Part shown: positions 28,431 through 37,609 of the stretch, piece by piece | Position numbering within the stretch: the stretch's first letter is position 1 | Layout: each line of letters begins with the position of its first letter | Notes under the pieces: generated by a model | The model's database searches: none | What the model was told of the DNA's origin: nothing | What the model saw: the letters and a program-made list of their open reading frames with translations, nothing else | NCBI GenBank assembly: GCA_012031265.1 | Contig: JAAUTY010000018.1 | Location: 1-64,000 of the forward strand | Source: Spirulinaceae cyanobacterium SM2_1_0 | GTDB lineage: Bacteria; Cyanobacteriota; Cyanobacteriia; Cyanobacteriales; Spirulinaceae | Length of the DNA stretch: 64,000 nt | Direction: 5' to 3' | Translations under genes and position numbers: made by a program

Positions 28431-29762
28431 CTATACCAGACCAGAATCCAGAGACTGAGCAGGCAAGCTCCAGAGGGACTCTGAAACCAGACGTTGTTCT
28501 TGCCAAGGAAAATTAACAATAATCACCCCCTGATTATCCTGTTGCTGATACTGAGCATTTTGGCTACCCGTTTCATTCACCGTGAAGCTCAGCAAATTTT
28601 CGTGCAAGTCGTAGACTTGTACCCACGGTGTATGCGCTCCAATCGTCACGAGATAAACGCCAGGCATTAGGAATAATGCGGGAATTTGAATCGAAGCTTG
28701 GTAACATCCGGGTTGGCGGGCGGCCAGACATTCCGGCTGAGTATGAGATTGATGCGTAGTGAAAACAGGGACACGATTAGACGTTTCAATCCGTACAGAC
28801 AGTTCAACATTCTCAACTGGTTGCAGGACTTCGTAGCGCAGTTGGATCGTAAACGAATAGCGCACATCTAGCTCGGTAGTGGGTTTAGCTTCGTGATTGA
28901 GTAACCTTAACTCACGAAAGAAGATCGGTTGATCTGGAATGGGCTGTCGGTTAGACCAAATCTGGAAGCTGGCACCAGCATTTACATCAGCAAGGAGATA
29001 CGCCGCGATCGCCTCGTCAACTGTTCCCCACTTGGCTACACAGCCTTGCTGTAGGTAGATTCCCCGATTACATAGTTGAGAAACTAAGCCCATATTGTGG
29101 CTTACAAATAGAACTGTCCTGCCCTCGCGACTGACGGTTTCCATTTTACCCAAGCATTTTTTCTGGAACTTTGCGTCACCAACTGCTAGAACCTCATCAA
29201 TGAGGAGGATCTCTGGCTCGAGGTGGGCGGCAACAGCAAATGCGAGGCGCACATACATCCCGGATGAGTAACGTTTGACCGGTGTATCGAGAAATTGTTC
29301 TACCTCAGCAAAGGCGACGATCTCATCAAATTTTTGCTTGATCTCGATGCGCCCCATGCCGAGAATCGCTCCGTTGAGAAAAATGTTTTCGCGGCCGGTG
29401 AGTTCGGGATGGAAGCCAGTTCCCACTTCCAGTAAGCTGGCAACCCGACCGTGCAGATGAATGCTGCCTGTAGTGGGTTCGGTGATGCGGCTGAGGATTT
29501 TCAAGAGTGTCGATTTGCCAGCCCCATTGCGGCCGATAATGCCGACGCGATCGCCCTGCCGAATTGAAAACGAAACATCGCGAAGCGCCCAAAATTCCTC
29601 ATGATTGTCATGAGTCTTTCTGTCCCACCAGTGACGGAGCCGTCGTCCCCAGCCTTTGAAGCCATTGGTCAGTGCATGACGAAGGGAGCGCCCATCAGCA
29701 TTTTGGTGATGCAGCGTATACTTTTTCCCCAAATGCTCGGCGCGGACAGCCAGATCAGACAT
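28431..29762 (-). CDS. Wzt-type polysaccharide ABC transporter ATPase
   Basis: The 443-residue protein is an ATP-binding subunit of an O-antigen or capsule ABC exporter. It has Walker A GRNGAGKSTLL, the signature YSSGMYVRLAFA and Walker B ILLIDEVLAVGD, followed by the H-loop VSHNM. From about residue 285 on there is a beta-rich domain like Wzt C-termini, which bind the modified end of the glycan. I use ATG 29762; the frame is open to 29780. No Wzm permease gene occurs in the window, so its membrane partner must lie elsewhere. The neighbouring methyltransferase could make the recognised chain end. Confidence 0.88.
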   Translation of the reverse strand: MSDLAVRAEHLGKKYTLHHQNADGRSLRHALTNGFKGWGRRLRHWWDRKTHDNHEEFWALRDVSFSIRQGDRVGIIGRNGAGKSTLLKILSRITEPTTGSIHLHGRVASLLEVGTGFHPELTGRENIFLNGAILGMGRIEIKQKFDEIVAFAEVEQFLDTPVKRYSSGMYVRLAFAVAAHLEPEILLIDEVLAVGDAKFQKKCLGKMETVSREGRTVLFVSHNMGLVSQLCNRGIYLQQGCVAKWGTVDEAIAAYLLADVNAGASFQIWSNRQPIPDQPIFFRELRLLNHEAKPTTELDVRYSFTIQLRYEVLQPVENVELSVRIETSNRVPVFTTHQSHTQPECLAARQPGCYQASIQIPALFLMPGVYLVTIGAHTPWVQVYDLHENLLSFTVNETGSQNAQYQQQDNQGVIIVNFPWQEQRLVSESLWSLPAQSLDSGLV

Positions 29763-29784
29763 ACGGAAATTTACGAACAAAACA

Positions 29785-30828
29785 TTAGGAACGAAGCAGC
29801 TTGAGTCTGGATTTCAAGGCTAAGAGATAACGGACATTGCTCGCACCCAACCAAGATAGCGCATACTTCCACCATAGCTGCGGTGCTAGGCCTCGCCAAC
29901 CCCATAACTCTATTAGCTCACGAACCGTCTGCCGAAATAAGACGACGCGACCCTTCGCAAAATTATCTAGGCAGAGTCCGTACAGACTATTGCGGGCGTG
30001 CTGGCGGACAGCCGGAGCCAAATCCTCGCGTTGATAGACCAGTTTACACAACTGAAATGCTTCGTATGCCCAAACTTCCATTTGTCGTGTCGATTTGGCA
30101 GCAGGATGAATGCGCCAGTTCGCCGCGATTCCGGGTGCAAACTGAAAATGATAGCCCTTCAAAAGCAACCGCAAGTGGAATTCTTGATCCATGCAATGTT
30201 GCAGGGTTTCGTCAATGCGTTCGCCCGCTTGCAAGACTTTGGCGGCATAAAAAACTGAGTGATTTGTGACGCTTGCGAACGGAATTGTGGTTGCAACAGT
30301 CGGCTGACAAACAGGATATTTAGCCAGGAAGCGATGGGCAATATCGACATAGTTAACTCCACCATAAACTGCTCCCGCATCTGGATTTGCTAACCAGGTG
30401 CGGGCAGCACTCGCGAAGGCATTAGGTTCATAGGTATCGTCAGAATTTTGCCAGCCGATTAAATCACCAGTGGCGCGAGCAAAGCCTTTGTTGAGGGCAT
30501 GGGATTGACCGCGATCGCGCTCGCTGACCCAAAAGGCTAGAAATGGGGCGTATTTTTGGATAATTGCGAAGCTGCCATCTGTACTGCCGCCATCCAGGAG
30601 CAAATACTCAAGATTGGGGTAACCTTGCAGCAATACCGAGCGAATTGTCGCTTCGAGAAATTCGGCCTGATTGTAACTCGGGGTGACGATGCTCAGGAGC
30701 GGCCAGGGTGAACCATCTGGTTGTCGCGGTGGCAAGGGTGACGACAGCTCTGTCCAGGGCCAGCCCGTCCGGCCCGGTGGGGGAGCGGGTAGATCGCTGA
30801 GAGCCAGAGCCTGAGTGAGAATCGGCAT
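29785..30828 (-). CDS. GT2-family glycosyltransferase
   Basis: The 347-residue protein has a GT-A fold. The N-terminal SIVTPSYNQAEFLEATIRSV binds the nucleotide sugar, LLLDGGSTDGS follows, and the metal-binding motif is in GWQNSDDTYEPNAF. The acceptor part includes HCMDQEFHLRLLLKGY. No membrane helix is obvious. ATG 30828 is preferred to TTG 30843. It is transcribed with the downstream Wzt-type gene (22-base gap) and belongs to the polysaccharide cluster. Confidence 0.88.
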   Translation of the reverse strand: MPILTQALALSDLPAPPPGRTGWPWTELSSPLPPRQPDGSPWPLLSIVTPSYNQAEFLEATIRSVLLQGYPNLEYLLLDGGSTDGSFAIIQKYAPFLAFWVSERDRGQSHALNKGFARATGDLIGWQNSDDTYEPNAFASAARTWLANPDAGAVYGGVNYVDIAHRFLAKYPVCQPTVATTIPFASVTNHSVFYAAKVLQAGERIDETLQHCMDQEFHLRLLLKGYHFQFAPGIAANWRIHPAAKSTRQMEVWAYEAFQLCKLVYQREDLAPAVRQHARNSLYGLCLDNFAKGRVVLFRQTVRELIELWGWRGLAPQLWWKYALSWLGASNVRYLLALKSRLKLLRS

Positions 30829-30925
30829 GGTTGCGCCATTCAACTAAGAAGCTGAGATCGCTGTCAAATTAATGGGATTGATACTAATTATCGTACCCAT
30901 CGACCCCGACCCGATCCGGCCCGCT

Positions 30926-31582
30926 TTACTCAGCATTGCTCTGTAATTTTTTGCCCAAGGCTGGTTCAGTTCCAGCCAGTAGACGTTGGATATTGCTGCG
31001 GTGGCGGGTAATGACGTAGGAGCCAGCGACTAGGGCGAATAAACAGTAGGGGAGGGGATAGCCACAGGCGATCGCAAAAACACTGACGGCGATCGCACCA
31101 CTAATGGAACTCAGCGAAACAATCCGCGAAATCGCGAGCACGACACTGAATACTAACAGTGTTCCCAGCGCCGCCCAAGGCATCATCGCCAGTAAGATGC
31201 CCAGGCTCGTCGCCACCGATTTCCCCCCTTTGAAACCGAGCCAAACCGAGCGACTATGCCCAATCGCCGCCATCAGCGCTGCCACTGCTACCAACCAGTC
31301 ATAACTTGCGGCTGGCAGCAACTCGGGTACCGACATGGACGTCAGACGCACGAGATAGATCGGCAGTGCTCCCTTAACAATGTCCACGAGTAACACGACC
31401 AATGCCGCCGATTTACCGACCGTCCGTAACACATTCGTTGCCCCAGTTGAGCCAGAACCGTGTTCGCGGATATCAATGCCCTTGAGTTGGCGTGCAACTA
31501 GGTAGCCTGTCGGCAGCGAACCACAGAGATAAGCCGCTGACGCGAGCAGAATGGCAGTAAGCAGTGGGGCGAAAAGCATCAT
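30926..31582 (-). CDS. plsY: acyl-phosphate:glycerol-3-phosphate acyltransferase
   Basis: PlsY transfers an acyl group from acyl phosphate to glycerol 3-phosphate, the first step of phospholipid and glycolipid synthesis at the membrane. The 218-residue protein has about seven hydrophobic segments and the family motifs SLPTGYLVAR, GSGSTGATNVLRT and GHSRSVWLGFKGGKSVAT. The starts ATG 31582 and 31579 are adjacent; the frame is open to 31648. It lies 97 bases upstream of the GT2 gene on the same strand. Confidence 0.95.
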   Translation of the reverse strand: MMLFAPLLTAILLASAAYLCGSLPTGYLVARQLKGIDIREHGSGSTGATNVLRTVGKSAALVVLLVDIVKGALPIYLVRLTSMSVPELLPAASYDWLVAVAALMAAIGHSRSVWLGFKGGKSVATSLGILLAMMPWAALGTLLVFSVVLAISRIVSLSSISGAIAVSVFAIACGYPLPYCLFALVAGSYVITRHRSNIQRLLAGTEPALGKKLQSNAE

Positions 31583-31888
31583 AAGGTGGGCCGACCGACC
31601 AACACAGAGCGACTCCCTCCAGCCAGAATTGTGCCAGAGGATCGCCAAACCGATTTCTCTACCTTCTCACATTCCTTGGCAAATTGCGTAGGTTATCACG
31701 CTCTCAATGCTTGCAATCTGTTGCCAATTTAGAAGCTGTTCAATCGCTTACTGACGGGGATCTTCAGGTTACCGATGATGGGTTTGGTGGTGATCCCGGC
31801 TTGGTTACCGTCAAACCTGGTACTGACGGCTATGCAACATGTTGTCCGGCTTGGCTCGATGGATTGGGCTGCTTGAATACAGGGGCAT

Positions 31889-32012
31889 CCTACTTCGGCG
31901 TTGCTTTTGCCCACTCGACGCGCAGCCGCTGCGTGTCTACATCCCCCGGCCCCTGCTCCCAGGCTGGGCGAAGGCGGGCTAGAAGTTCCTCTCCCAGCTT
32001 GGAGTTTGGGGT
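31889..32012 (-). repeat. dispersed repeat, inverted relative to 50437-50600
   Basis: The segment includes actcgacgcgcagccgctgc, then gtctacatcccccggcccc and later aagttcctctcccagcttgg. It matches the reverse complement of 50450-50590. The shared reading of both copies as STRSRC-x-STSP-x-P-x-SQAGRR confirms the similarity. The inner hairpins of this copy are degraded. Confidence 0.7.
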
Positions 32013-32313
32013 GTTGGTGTTCGTGCTAGCGTGTCGGAGACCTCAGTCTGTTCCGTAGGAACGTAGGGTTACCAATCTGTGATGCCCCCCTTGATTGAAT
32101 ACTCCGTTCATGGGCGGCTTCCCAAGCCCACCATCGAGAGAGGGTGACTGGCATTCTCGGTGAGCACAGGAACTTTTGCCGGGTGCTCCCTGCCCGTCCT
32201 TGCGGCGGGTCAGCTTCAGCTGATCAGCCAGGGATCGAGCGGCGAGGTTGTAGCTTGACTGACCGACACATCTCGCTCGTAGATTGGGTTGAGCTTGGCG
32301 TGATTCCCTCCGG

Positions 32314-32337
32314 GACGCTCCGCGAACGCGAAGCGTC
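32314..32337. repeat. REP-like imperfect palindrome
   Basis: The sequence gacgctccgcgaacgcgaag followed by cgtc folds on itself (gacgct with agcgtc, cgcg with cgcg). Palindromes of this type, reading GACGCTTCGCGTTCGCGGAG, are widespread repeats in cyanobacterial genomes as I recall. Confidence 0.65.
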
Positions 32338-32460
32338 TCCAGAGAAGATAACCCAACAACCACAAGGGTTAGAGGTGGGTTGCTTGCATCAACTTGGCGG
32401 TGAATCCCTCATCAGCGGAGCTTGGCCCTACTCGAGCAACTTTCACCGTGAGTCGCGGTC

Positions 32461-33642
32461 TTAGCCTTGTTGCCAGTACTTGCAGGCTGCATAGGCTAGG
32501 GTGACAACACCAGTGATGATCGCCGCTTCATCGACTTCAAAACGGGGATGGTGAAGTGGATAGTTCGGTCGATCTGCAAAGCCAACGCCGAGCCGGAACA
32601 TACTGCCTGGTGCTTGCTCCAGATAGAGCGAGAAGTCTTCTGCCCCCAGCGACGGTTCGGGGATCGTTTGCACATGCTCATCGCCCCAGGCTTCGCGGGC
32701 AGCGGCTTCGAGCAACTGGGTCATGCCGGGGTCATTCTGCACCGATGGCACACCCCGCTGATACTTCAGTTCGTAGCGTGCGCCGTAGGTCTGGCAGATG
32801 CTGGCGATGATGTGCTCGAGCCACTGCGGTAAGTTTTCATGCGTCTCGGGATGGAGTGATCGCACCGTTCCCGCCATATGTACCTGGTCAGCGATCACAT
32901 TGGGGGCGCGGCCGCCGTTGATTTGTCCGATGGTGAGCACTAGCGGTCGTAGCGGATTCTGGGTACGGGCGATCGCCTGTTGCAGTGCCGTGATCACCTG
33001 CGCTGCAATCCAGATCGCATCCTTCGCCTCGTGCGGCCGTGCCCCATGACCCGATTCGCCCTGAATGAAAATCTCAATGTCGTCTGCCGCCGCCGTCAGT
33101 GCCCCATAGCGTACCCCGACTGAGCGCGCCGGAATCGAGGGAAAAACATGGACGCCAAAAATGTTGCTGACCTCACGCATGGCCCCATCGCGCACCATCC
33201 AGCCTGCTCCCTGGGCAATCTCTTCGGCCGGCTGAAAGATGAAGCGGACATTGCCGGCTAATTCGTTTTGTAGCTCCGAGAGCAGCATCGCCGTACCCAG
33301 ACCCAGGGTGGTATGCACATCGTGACCGCAGGCGTGCATCACCCCCAGCTTGCAGGAGGCAAAATCGAGTTGTGTCCCTTCCTGAATTGGCAGCGCATCC
33401 ATGTCGGTGCGGATCGCTAGTCGGCGCGGGTCGTTTCCCTGCCCGTCGAGTTCGCCGACGACACCGGTTTTCCCCACTGCCTCCTGGACATGCAGCCCAC
33501 AGGAGGAGAGTACCCCCGCGACATAGGCGGCTGTTTGGTATTCTTGTCCGCTCAGCTCCGGATGGGCATGGAGGTGGCGGCGGATCTCGAGCAGGCGCGG
33601 GGCGAGGCGTTCGGCGCGATCTTTGATCTGGCTCAGCAGCAT
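32461..33642 (-). CDS. M20-family N-acyl amino acid amidohydrolase
   Basis: The 393-residue protein belongs to the M20D peptidase/amidohydrolase group (hippurate hydrolase, IAA-amino acid hydrolase-like). It should cleave N-acyl amino acids with a metal-dependent active site. Motifs seen are LAIRTDMDALPIQEG, VMHACGHDVHT (metal ligands), IFQPAEEIAQG (catalytic Glu) and GGRAPNVIADQ, and a dimerisation domain occupies the middle. The start is ATG 33642. It is divergent from the cobA-hemD gene. The true substrate cannot be read from the sequence. Confidence 0.92.
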   Translation of the reverse strand: MLLSQIKDRAERLAPRLLEIRRHLHAHPELSGQEYQTAAYVAGVLSSCGLHVQEAVGKTGVVGELDGQGNDPRRLAIRTDMDALPIQEGTQLDFASCKLGVMHACGHDVHTTLGLGTAMLLSELQNELAGNVRFIFQPAEEIAQGAGWMVRDGAMREVSNIFGVHVFPSIPARSVGVRYGALTAAADDIEIFIQGESGHGARPHEAKDAIWIAAQVITALQQAIARTQNPLRPLVLTIGQINGGRAPNVIADQVHMAGTVRSLHPETHENLPQWLEHIIASICQTYGARYELKYQRGVPSVQNDPGMTQLLEAAAREAWGDEHVQTIPEPSLGAEDFSLYLEQAPGSMFRLGVGFADRPNYPLHHPRFEVDEAAIITGVVTLAYAACKYWQQG

Positions 33643-33918
33643 GGGGTGATTTTGGGCGGCGTTAAACCCTCATTGTATAAAAGCTCTTTCTCCCGCGCGG
33701 GATTGGCAACCGAGTGCAACATTTGGCTGCGCCTTCCTGGTATGACCGATGGCGCTGGGTTATCGGAATGATTCGGCGTGGTATGGGTAAGGTGATGGTT
33801 TGGATTCAGGGCATTTTTTCGGCGGCTCACGCTATATTCGCAACCCCTGACTGCTGCCCGCTTGACGCAATGCTGCTAACATCAGCAGAGATTTGTCGTT
33901 GTTTGCAACTTTCCATCC

Positions 33919-35472
33919 TTGCCTGCTCTTGATCGTGCCGCCCCGCTTCTGACGGGCAAAGTCTACCTAGTGGGTGTCGGCAGTGGTCGCCTGGCACACC
34001 TGACCCTTGGCGCACAACAGTGCCTCCAGCAGGCTGAGGTGGCCGTCTGCGATCTCCGTCTCGATCCGGAGGTGCTGCAACTCCTGCCCGCAAATTGTCA
34101 ATTGCTCGCGGCGGGCAAGCAGGGCGGGGAAGCCAGCACCCCTCAAGCCGATATCAATCGCTGGCTCGTTGAGCACTGCCAAGCGGGACGGCGGGTTGTG
34201 CGGCTCAAGGGGGGTGACCCGCTGGTTTTTGGGCGGGCGCGCGCCGAGGTCGAGGCACTGCAAGCGGCGGGTTGTGACTTTGAGATCGTTCCTGGCTTGT
34301 CCAGTGCCCTGCTGGCACCGCTGCTGGTCGGCATTCCTGTGACCGACAAAGACTTGAGTCGCTGTCTGGCGATCGCCACGGCTCATGCTCTCGACGCACT
34401 CGATTGGGCGGCACTCGCTCGGCTCGACACCCTGATCTTCCTCATGGGTGGTCGCCAGCTCGCTGCGATCGCCACTCACCTGCAAGCTAACGGTCGCGAG
34501 GCCAGCACGCCGATTGCCATCATCCGGGCTGCTGGTAGTGCCGAGCAACAGCTCTGGATCGGCACGCTGGCGGACATTGCCGAGCGTGTTGCCGGACAGC
34601 GCCTCGCTCCTTGCATCATTGTCATCGGAGCAGTGGTGGCGCTGCGCGATTGCTTCCAGCCCGCCCCCGTGACGCCATCCCGGCCGCTGAGCGGCAAGAC
34701 GATTCTGGTGACCCGCGCGGCAGAACAGGCGAGTGATTTTTGCGATCTGCTCATGGCGGCGGGGGCGACGGTGCTGGAGATGCCGGCCTTGGTCATCCAA
34801 CCGCCTAGCAGTTGGCAGCCGCTCGATGCCGCCATTGCCCAACTCGAGCAGTTCGATTGGCTGATTTTGACCTCGAGCAATGCGATCGCCGCCTTTTGCG
34901 ATCGCCTCTTCGCTCAACAGCGTGACCTGCGCGCCCTAGCCGGACTACGCCTAGCGGTGGTCGGCCGCAAAACCGCTCGCTATCTTGCCGATTACTACTT
35001 GCAAGCTGACTTTATCCCACCCGACTACATCGCCGATGCTCTCATTGAGCACTTTCCGGCTCCCCTTGCCGGTCAGCGCTGCCTATTTCCGCGTGTCGAG
35101 AGCGGCGGTCGCGATGTGCTGATTCGCGAGCTGACTGCGCGGGGTGCTCAGGTGACGGCAGTTCCGGCCTATCAATCGGGTCAACCGGCGACGATCCCGC
35201 CGCTCGTGACGCAATACTTGCAACAGGACGCAATTGATGTCGTCACCTTCGCCAGCTCCAAAACGGTGCTTCACTTCTGCAACTTAGCCAGTGCTGCCTT
35301 GCAGATCTTGCCCGCCGCCCTGCCCGAGCGGCTGGCGACCGCGAAGTTTGCGGCGATCGGCCCGCAGACGGCGCAAGCTTGTCATCAGTTGTTGCAGCGA
35401 TTGGACATCGAAGCCCGAGAGTACACCCTGGAGGGGCTGACAGCGGCGCTGATTGAATATTTTCAGTCCTGA
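33919..35472 (+). CDS. cobA-hemD: uroporphyrinogen-III methyltransferase/synthase fusion (CobA-HemD)
   Basis: The 517-residue protein joins two tetrapyrrole enzymes. Residues ~13-245 form a SAM:uroporphyrinogen-III C-methyltransferase, with KVYLVGVGSGR (the GAGPGD-like loop is altered), VVRLKGGDPLVFGR and the PGLSSAL motif. The rest (~255-515) is a uroporphyrinogen-III synthase (ILVTRAAEQASDFCDLL, ASSKTVLHFCNL, AIGPQTAQAC). Together they lead to uroporphyrinogen III and toward siroheme or cobalamin. The start is uncertain; TTG 33919 gives a short leader before the conserved region. Confidence 0.92.
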   Translation: MPALDRAAPLLTGKVYLVGVGSGRLAHLTLGAQQCLQQAEVAVCDLRLDPEVLQLLPANCQLLAAGKQGGEASTPQADINRWLVEHCQAGRRVVRLKGGDPLVFGRARAEVEALQAAGCDFEIVPGLSSALLAPLLVGIPVTDKDLSRCLAIATAHALDALDWAALARLDTLIFLMGGRQLAAIATHLQANGREASTPIAIIRAAGSAEQQLWIGTLADIAERVAGQRLAPCIIVIGAVVALRDCFQPAPVTPSRPLSGKTILVTRAAEQASDFCDLLMAAGATVLEMPALVIQPPSSWQPLDAAIAQLEQFDWLILTSSNAIAAFCDRLFAQQRDLRALAGLRLAVVGRKTARYLADYYLQADFIPPDYIADALIEHFPAPLAGQRCLFPRVESGGRDVLIRELTARGAQVTAVPAYQSGQPATIPPLVTQYLQQDAIDVVTFASSKTVLHFCNLASAALQILPAALPERLATAKFAAIGPQTAQACHQLLQRLDIEAREYTLEGLTAALIEYFQS

Positions 35473-35651
35473 ATACTGAGTGTCAGCCGGGGCGATCGCC
35501 GCCGAAACGGCTCTGCGCCTCTCAGAGGGACATAATATAATTTGTCAAGAGAATAACTCGTAATGGCTGACTCTCGGACTTGCGGTTTGCCATCGAGTTA
35601 CCTCATCAGGGTATATGAGCGGTATGAGCCTCGCTCGCCGCCGGGGAAGGT

Positions 35652-37583
35652 ATGCAAAATACTGCGCCGCGTCACGAACGCGAGATCCGCAATCTAGTCG
35701 CCGTCTACGCTGGCTTCGGCAGTCTGTGGATCTTGTTATCCAACCATTTGCTCCACCAGTGGCAGGCGGGCGTCCCAACGTTGGCGTGGCTGTCCCTGGG
35801 CCAAGGCTTTGTCTCCGTGGTCGCGACGAGTGCGCTACTTTATGGTGTGCTGCATTGGCGCGAGCAACAACTGGGCGCTCGGCGGGCACAGCTCACCGAA
35901 ACCGAGCCGTTGCCGCCACTGCTGTTCACAGAAAATCCCCAGGCTTGCTGGATTCATGAGCCGACGACGTTGCAGTTTTTGGCGGCAAATGCGGCTGCGA
36001 GTGAACGGTGTGGCTACAGCGTGGGCGAGCTGTTACAACTGAGCTGGCACGAGTTGGCAGTTCCGGAAACGGTTGAGGCGCTGGTGGCGGCGGGCAAGCT
36101 GAGTCGTGATCGCCAACCCAGCAATCAGCGTGGTCAGCTCCAGGATCGCCGGGGCGAGCTGCACGCCGCCGAGATGCTCGTTGCGCCGATTACCTATGCG
36201 GGTCGGCCTGCCTGTCTGACCCTCTGGCGTGATCCGATTGCCCGTCAACCACTTGCGGAGCGGTCGCATCAATCCGCTGTCGATGATCTGCTCACGCAGT
36301 TGCCCAACAAAACCTGGTTTCTGGCCCAACTCAGCGAGCAGTTACAGGCGACTCGCGCCGGGACAACCAGCTTTTTTACCATCCTGTTCATCGAGCTAGA
36401 GCGCTTCAATGCGGTGAAGTATAGCCTGGGACACCGGCTCGCTGAGGTGATGCTGGCGGCTACGGTCGAGCGCTTGCAAACCTGTTTAAACCTGGCTGAA
36501 CCAGTGGCACGGGTCGGCGATTGTTCCCTGGCGATCAGGTTGGATAGCATTTACACTGCGCTCGATGCTGAGGCGATCGCCGAGTACATTCACCAGCAGA
36601 TGAGCCAGCCGCTGGAAGTCGAGGCTAGCGAGCTTTTTTCGCCCGTGAGCATTGGGATCGCGATCGTGGATAGTCCCGATCTCGCTGAGCAGCGCTCTGA
36701 GGATCTGCTACAAGCAGCGGATACGGCAATGAACCATGCCCGCCAGAAGCTGCGCGCGACCTACGCGATTTTTGAACCCGCTATGTTTGAGTTGGCGGCG
36801 GGTCGTTTTCATCTGGAGACTGATCTACGCCAGGCGATCGCCCGTCAGGAATTCACCATCTTCTATCAACCGATCGTTGCTCTGGATACGGGTCAATTGG
36901 TGGGTTTTGAGTCCCTGGTACGCTGGCAAATCCCCAATGGGACTTGGGTGGCACCGGAGCACTTCATTCCAGTAGCTGAAGAAACCGGTTTGATTGGTTT
37001 AATCGACTGGTGGATTTTAGGAGAAGCCAGCAAGCAGTTGGGCCTTTGGCAGCAACAGTTGCCCCCGGAGCGCAAATTAGTTCTCAGTATCAATGCTTCC
37101 GGGGCATTGTTATCGCAATTGGGGTTTCTAGAGCGATTGCGACAGGTCTTAGCTACCAACAGTATTCAACGCGGCAGCTTGATTCTGGAGGTCACTGAGC
37201 GGGTCATCGTGGAGCACCATCTCAAAGCCAGCGGGATGCTCAACGCCATTAAGAACTTGGGAATTCAGCTTGCCATTGACGATTTTGGTACGGGCTATTC
37301 CTGTCTAGAGCGCCTGCACCAACTGCCCATTGATATTCTCAAGATCGATCGTTCATTTATCGAACTGATCATTGCTGACCCGGACAGCTTAGAAATTGTG
37401 CGGGCTATTTTGACACTCGCTCGCGGCCTGGGCATGAGTGCGACAGCTGAGGGTGCCGAAACCGTCGCCCAGGTGAAACGCCTGCAAGCTCTAGATTGTG
37501 AGTTCGGTCAAGGTTATTTCTTTGCGGAACCGTTGCCAAGCAGCGCGGCGACGCAATTGCTGGATCGCCAGTGGCAGTGGTAG
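35652..37583 (+). CDS. PAS-degenerate GGDEF-EAL cyclic-di-GMP protein
   Basis: The 643-residue protein has two N-terminal membrane helices (about 14-65), a PAS-like sensor (about 90-195), a GGDEF domain (about 205-365) and an EAL domain (about 380-635). The GGDEF signature is replaced by VGDCS, so cyclase activity is unlikely. In the EAL domain the signature is ESL (GFESLVRW), which is a known functional variant. The other catalytic elements are present: EVTER, DDFGTGYS, ILKIDRSFI and AEGAET. It is probably a c-di-GMP phosphodiesterase controlled by its sensor part. A GGGGAAGG ribosome site precedes ATG 35652. Confidence 0.9.
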   Translation: MQNTAPRHEREIRNLVAVYAGFGSLWILLSNHLLHQWQAGVPTLAWLSLGQGFVSVVATSALLYGVLHWREQQLGARRAQLTETEPLPPLLFTENPQACWIHEPTTLQFLAANAAASERCGYSVGELLQLSWHELAVPETVEALVAAGKLSRDRQPSNQRGQLQDRRGELHAAEMLVAPITYAGRPACLTLWRDPIARQPLAERSHQSAVDDLLTQLPNKTWFLAQLSEQLQATRAGTTSFFTILFIELERFNAVKYSLGHRLAEVMLAATVERLQTCLNLAEPVARVGDCSLAIRLDSIYTALDAEAIAEYIHQQMSQPLEVEASELFSPVSIGIAIVDSPDLAEQRSEDLLQAADTAMNHARQKLRATYAIFEPAMFELAAGRFHLETDLRQAIARQEFTIFYQPIVALDTGQLVGFESLVRWQIPNGTWVAPEHFIPVAEETGLIGLIDWWILGEASKQLGLWQQQLPPERKLVLSINASGALLSQLGFLERLRQVLATNSIQRGSLILEVTERVIVEHHLKASGMLNAIKNLGIQLAIDDFGTGYSCLERLHQLPIDILKIDRSFIELIIADPDSLEIVRAILTLARGLGMSATAEGAETVAQVKRLQALDCEFGQGYFFAEPLPSSAATQLLDRQWQW

Positions 37584-37609
37584 TGACTGCGAAATCCGGT
37601 CTAGTGACA

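Larger units (their letters stand above)
31649..32460. other. repeat-bearing gene-free stretch
   Basis: About 810 bases between plsY and the M20 gene hold no frame I can support; several open frames of about 100 codons look like chance. A dispersed repeat lies at 31889-32012 and a REP-like palindrome at 32314-32337. The right half may contain remains of a mobile element, but I could not recognise a transposase. Confidence 0.5.

Noticed and set aside
32043-32464. two ~106-codon open frames on opposite strands
   Set aside because: Neither has a domain or ribosome site; the region is repeat-bearing. A transposase remnant was considered but no motif was found.
33967-34917. 316-codon minus-strand open frame
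   Set aside because: It is antisense to the cobA-hemD fusion, whose motifs are clear.
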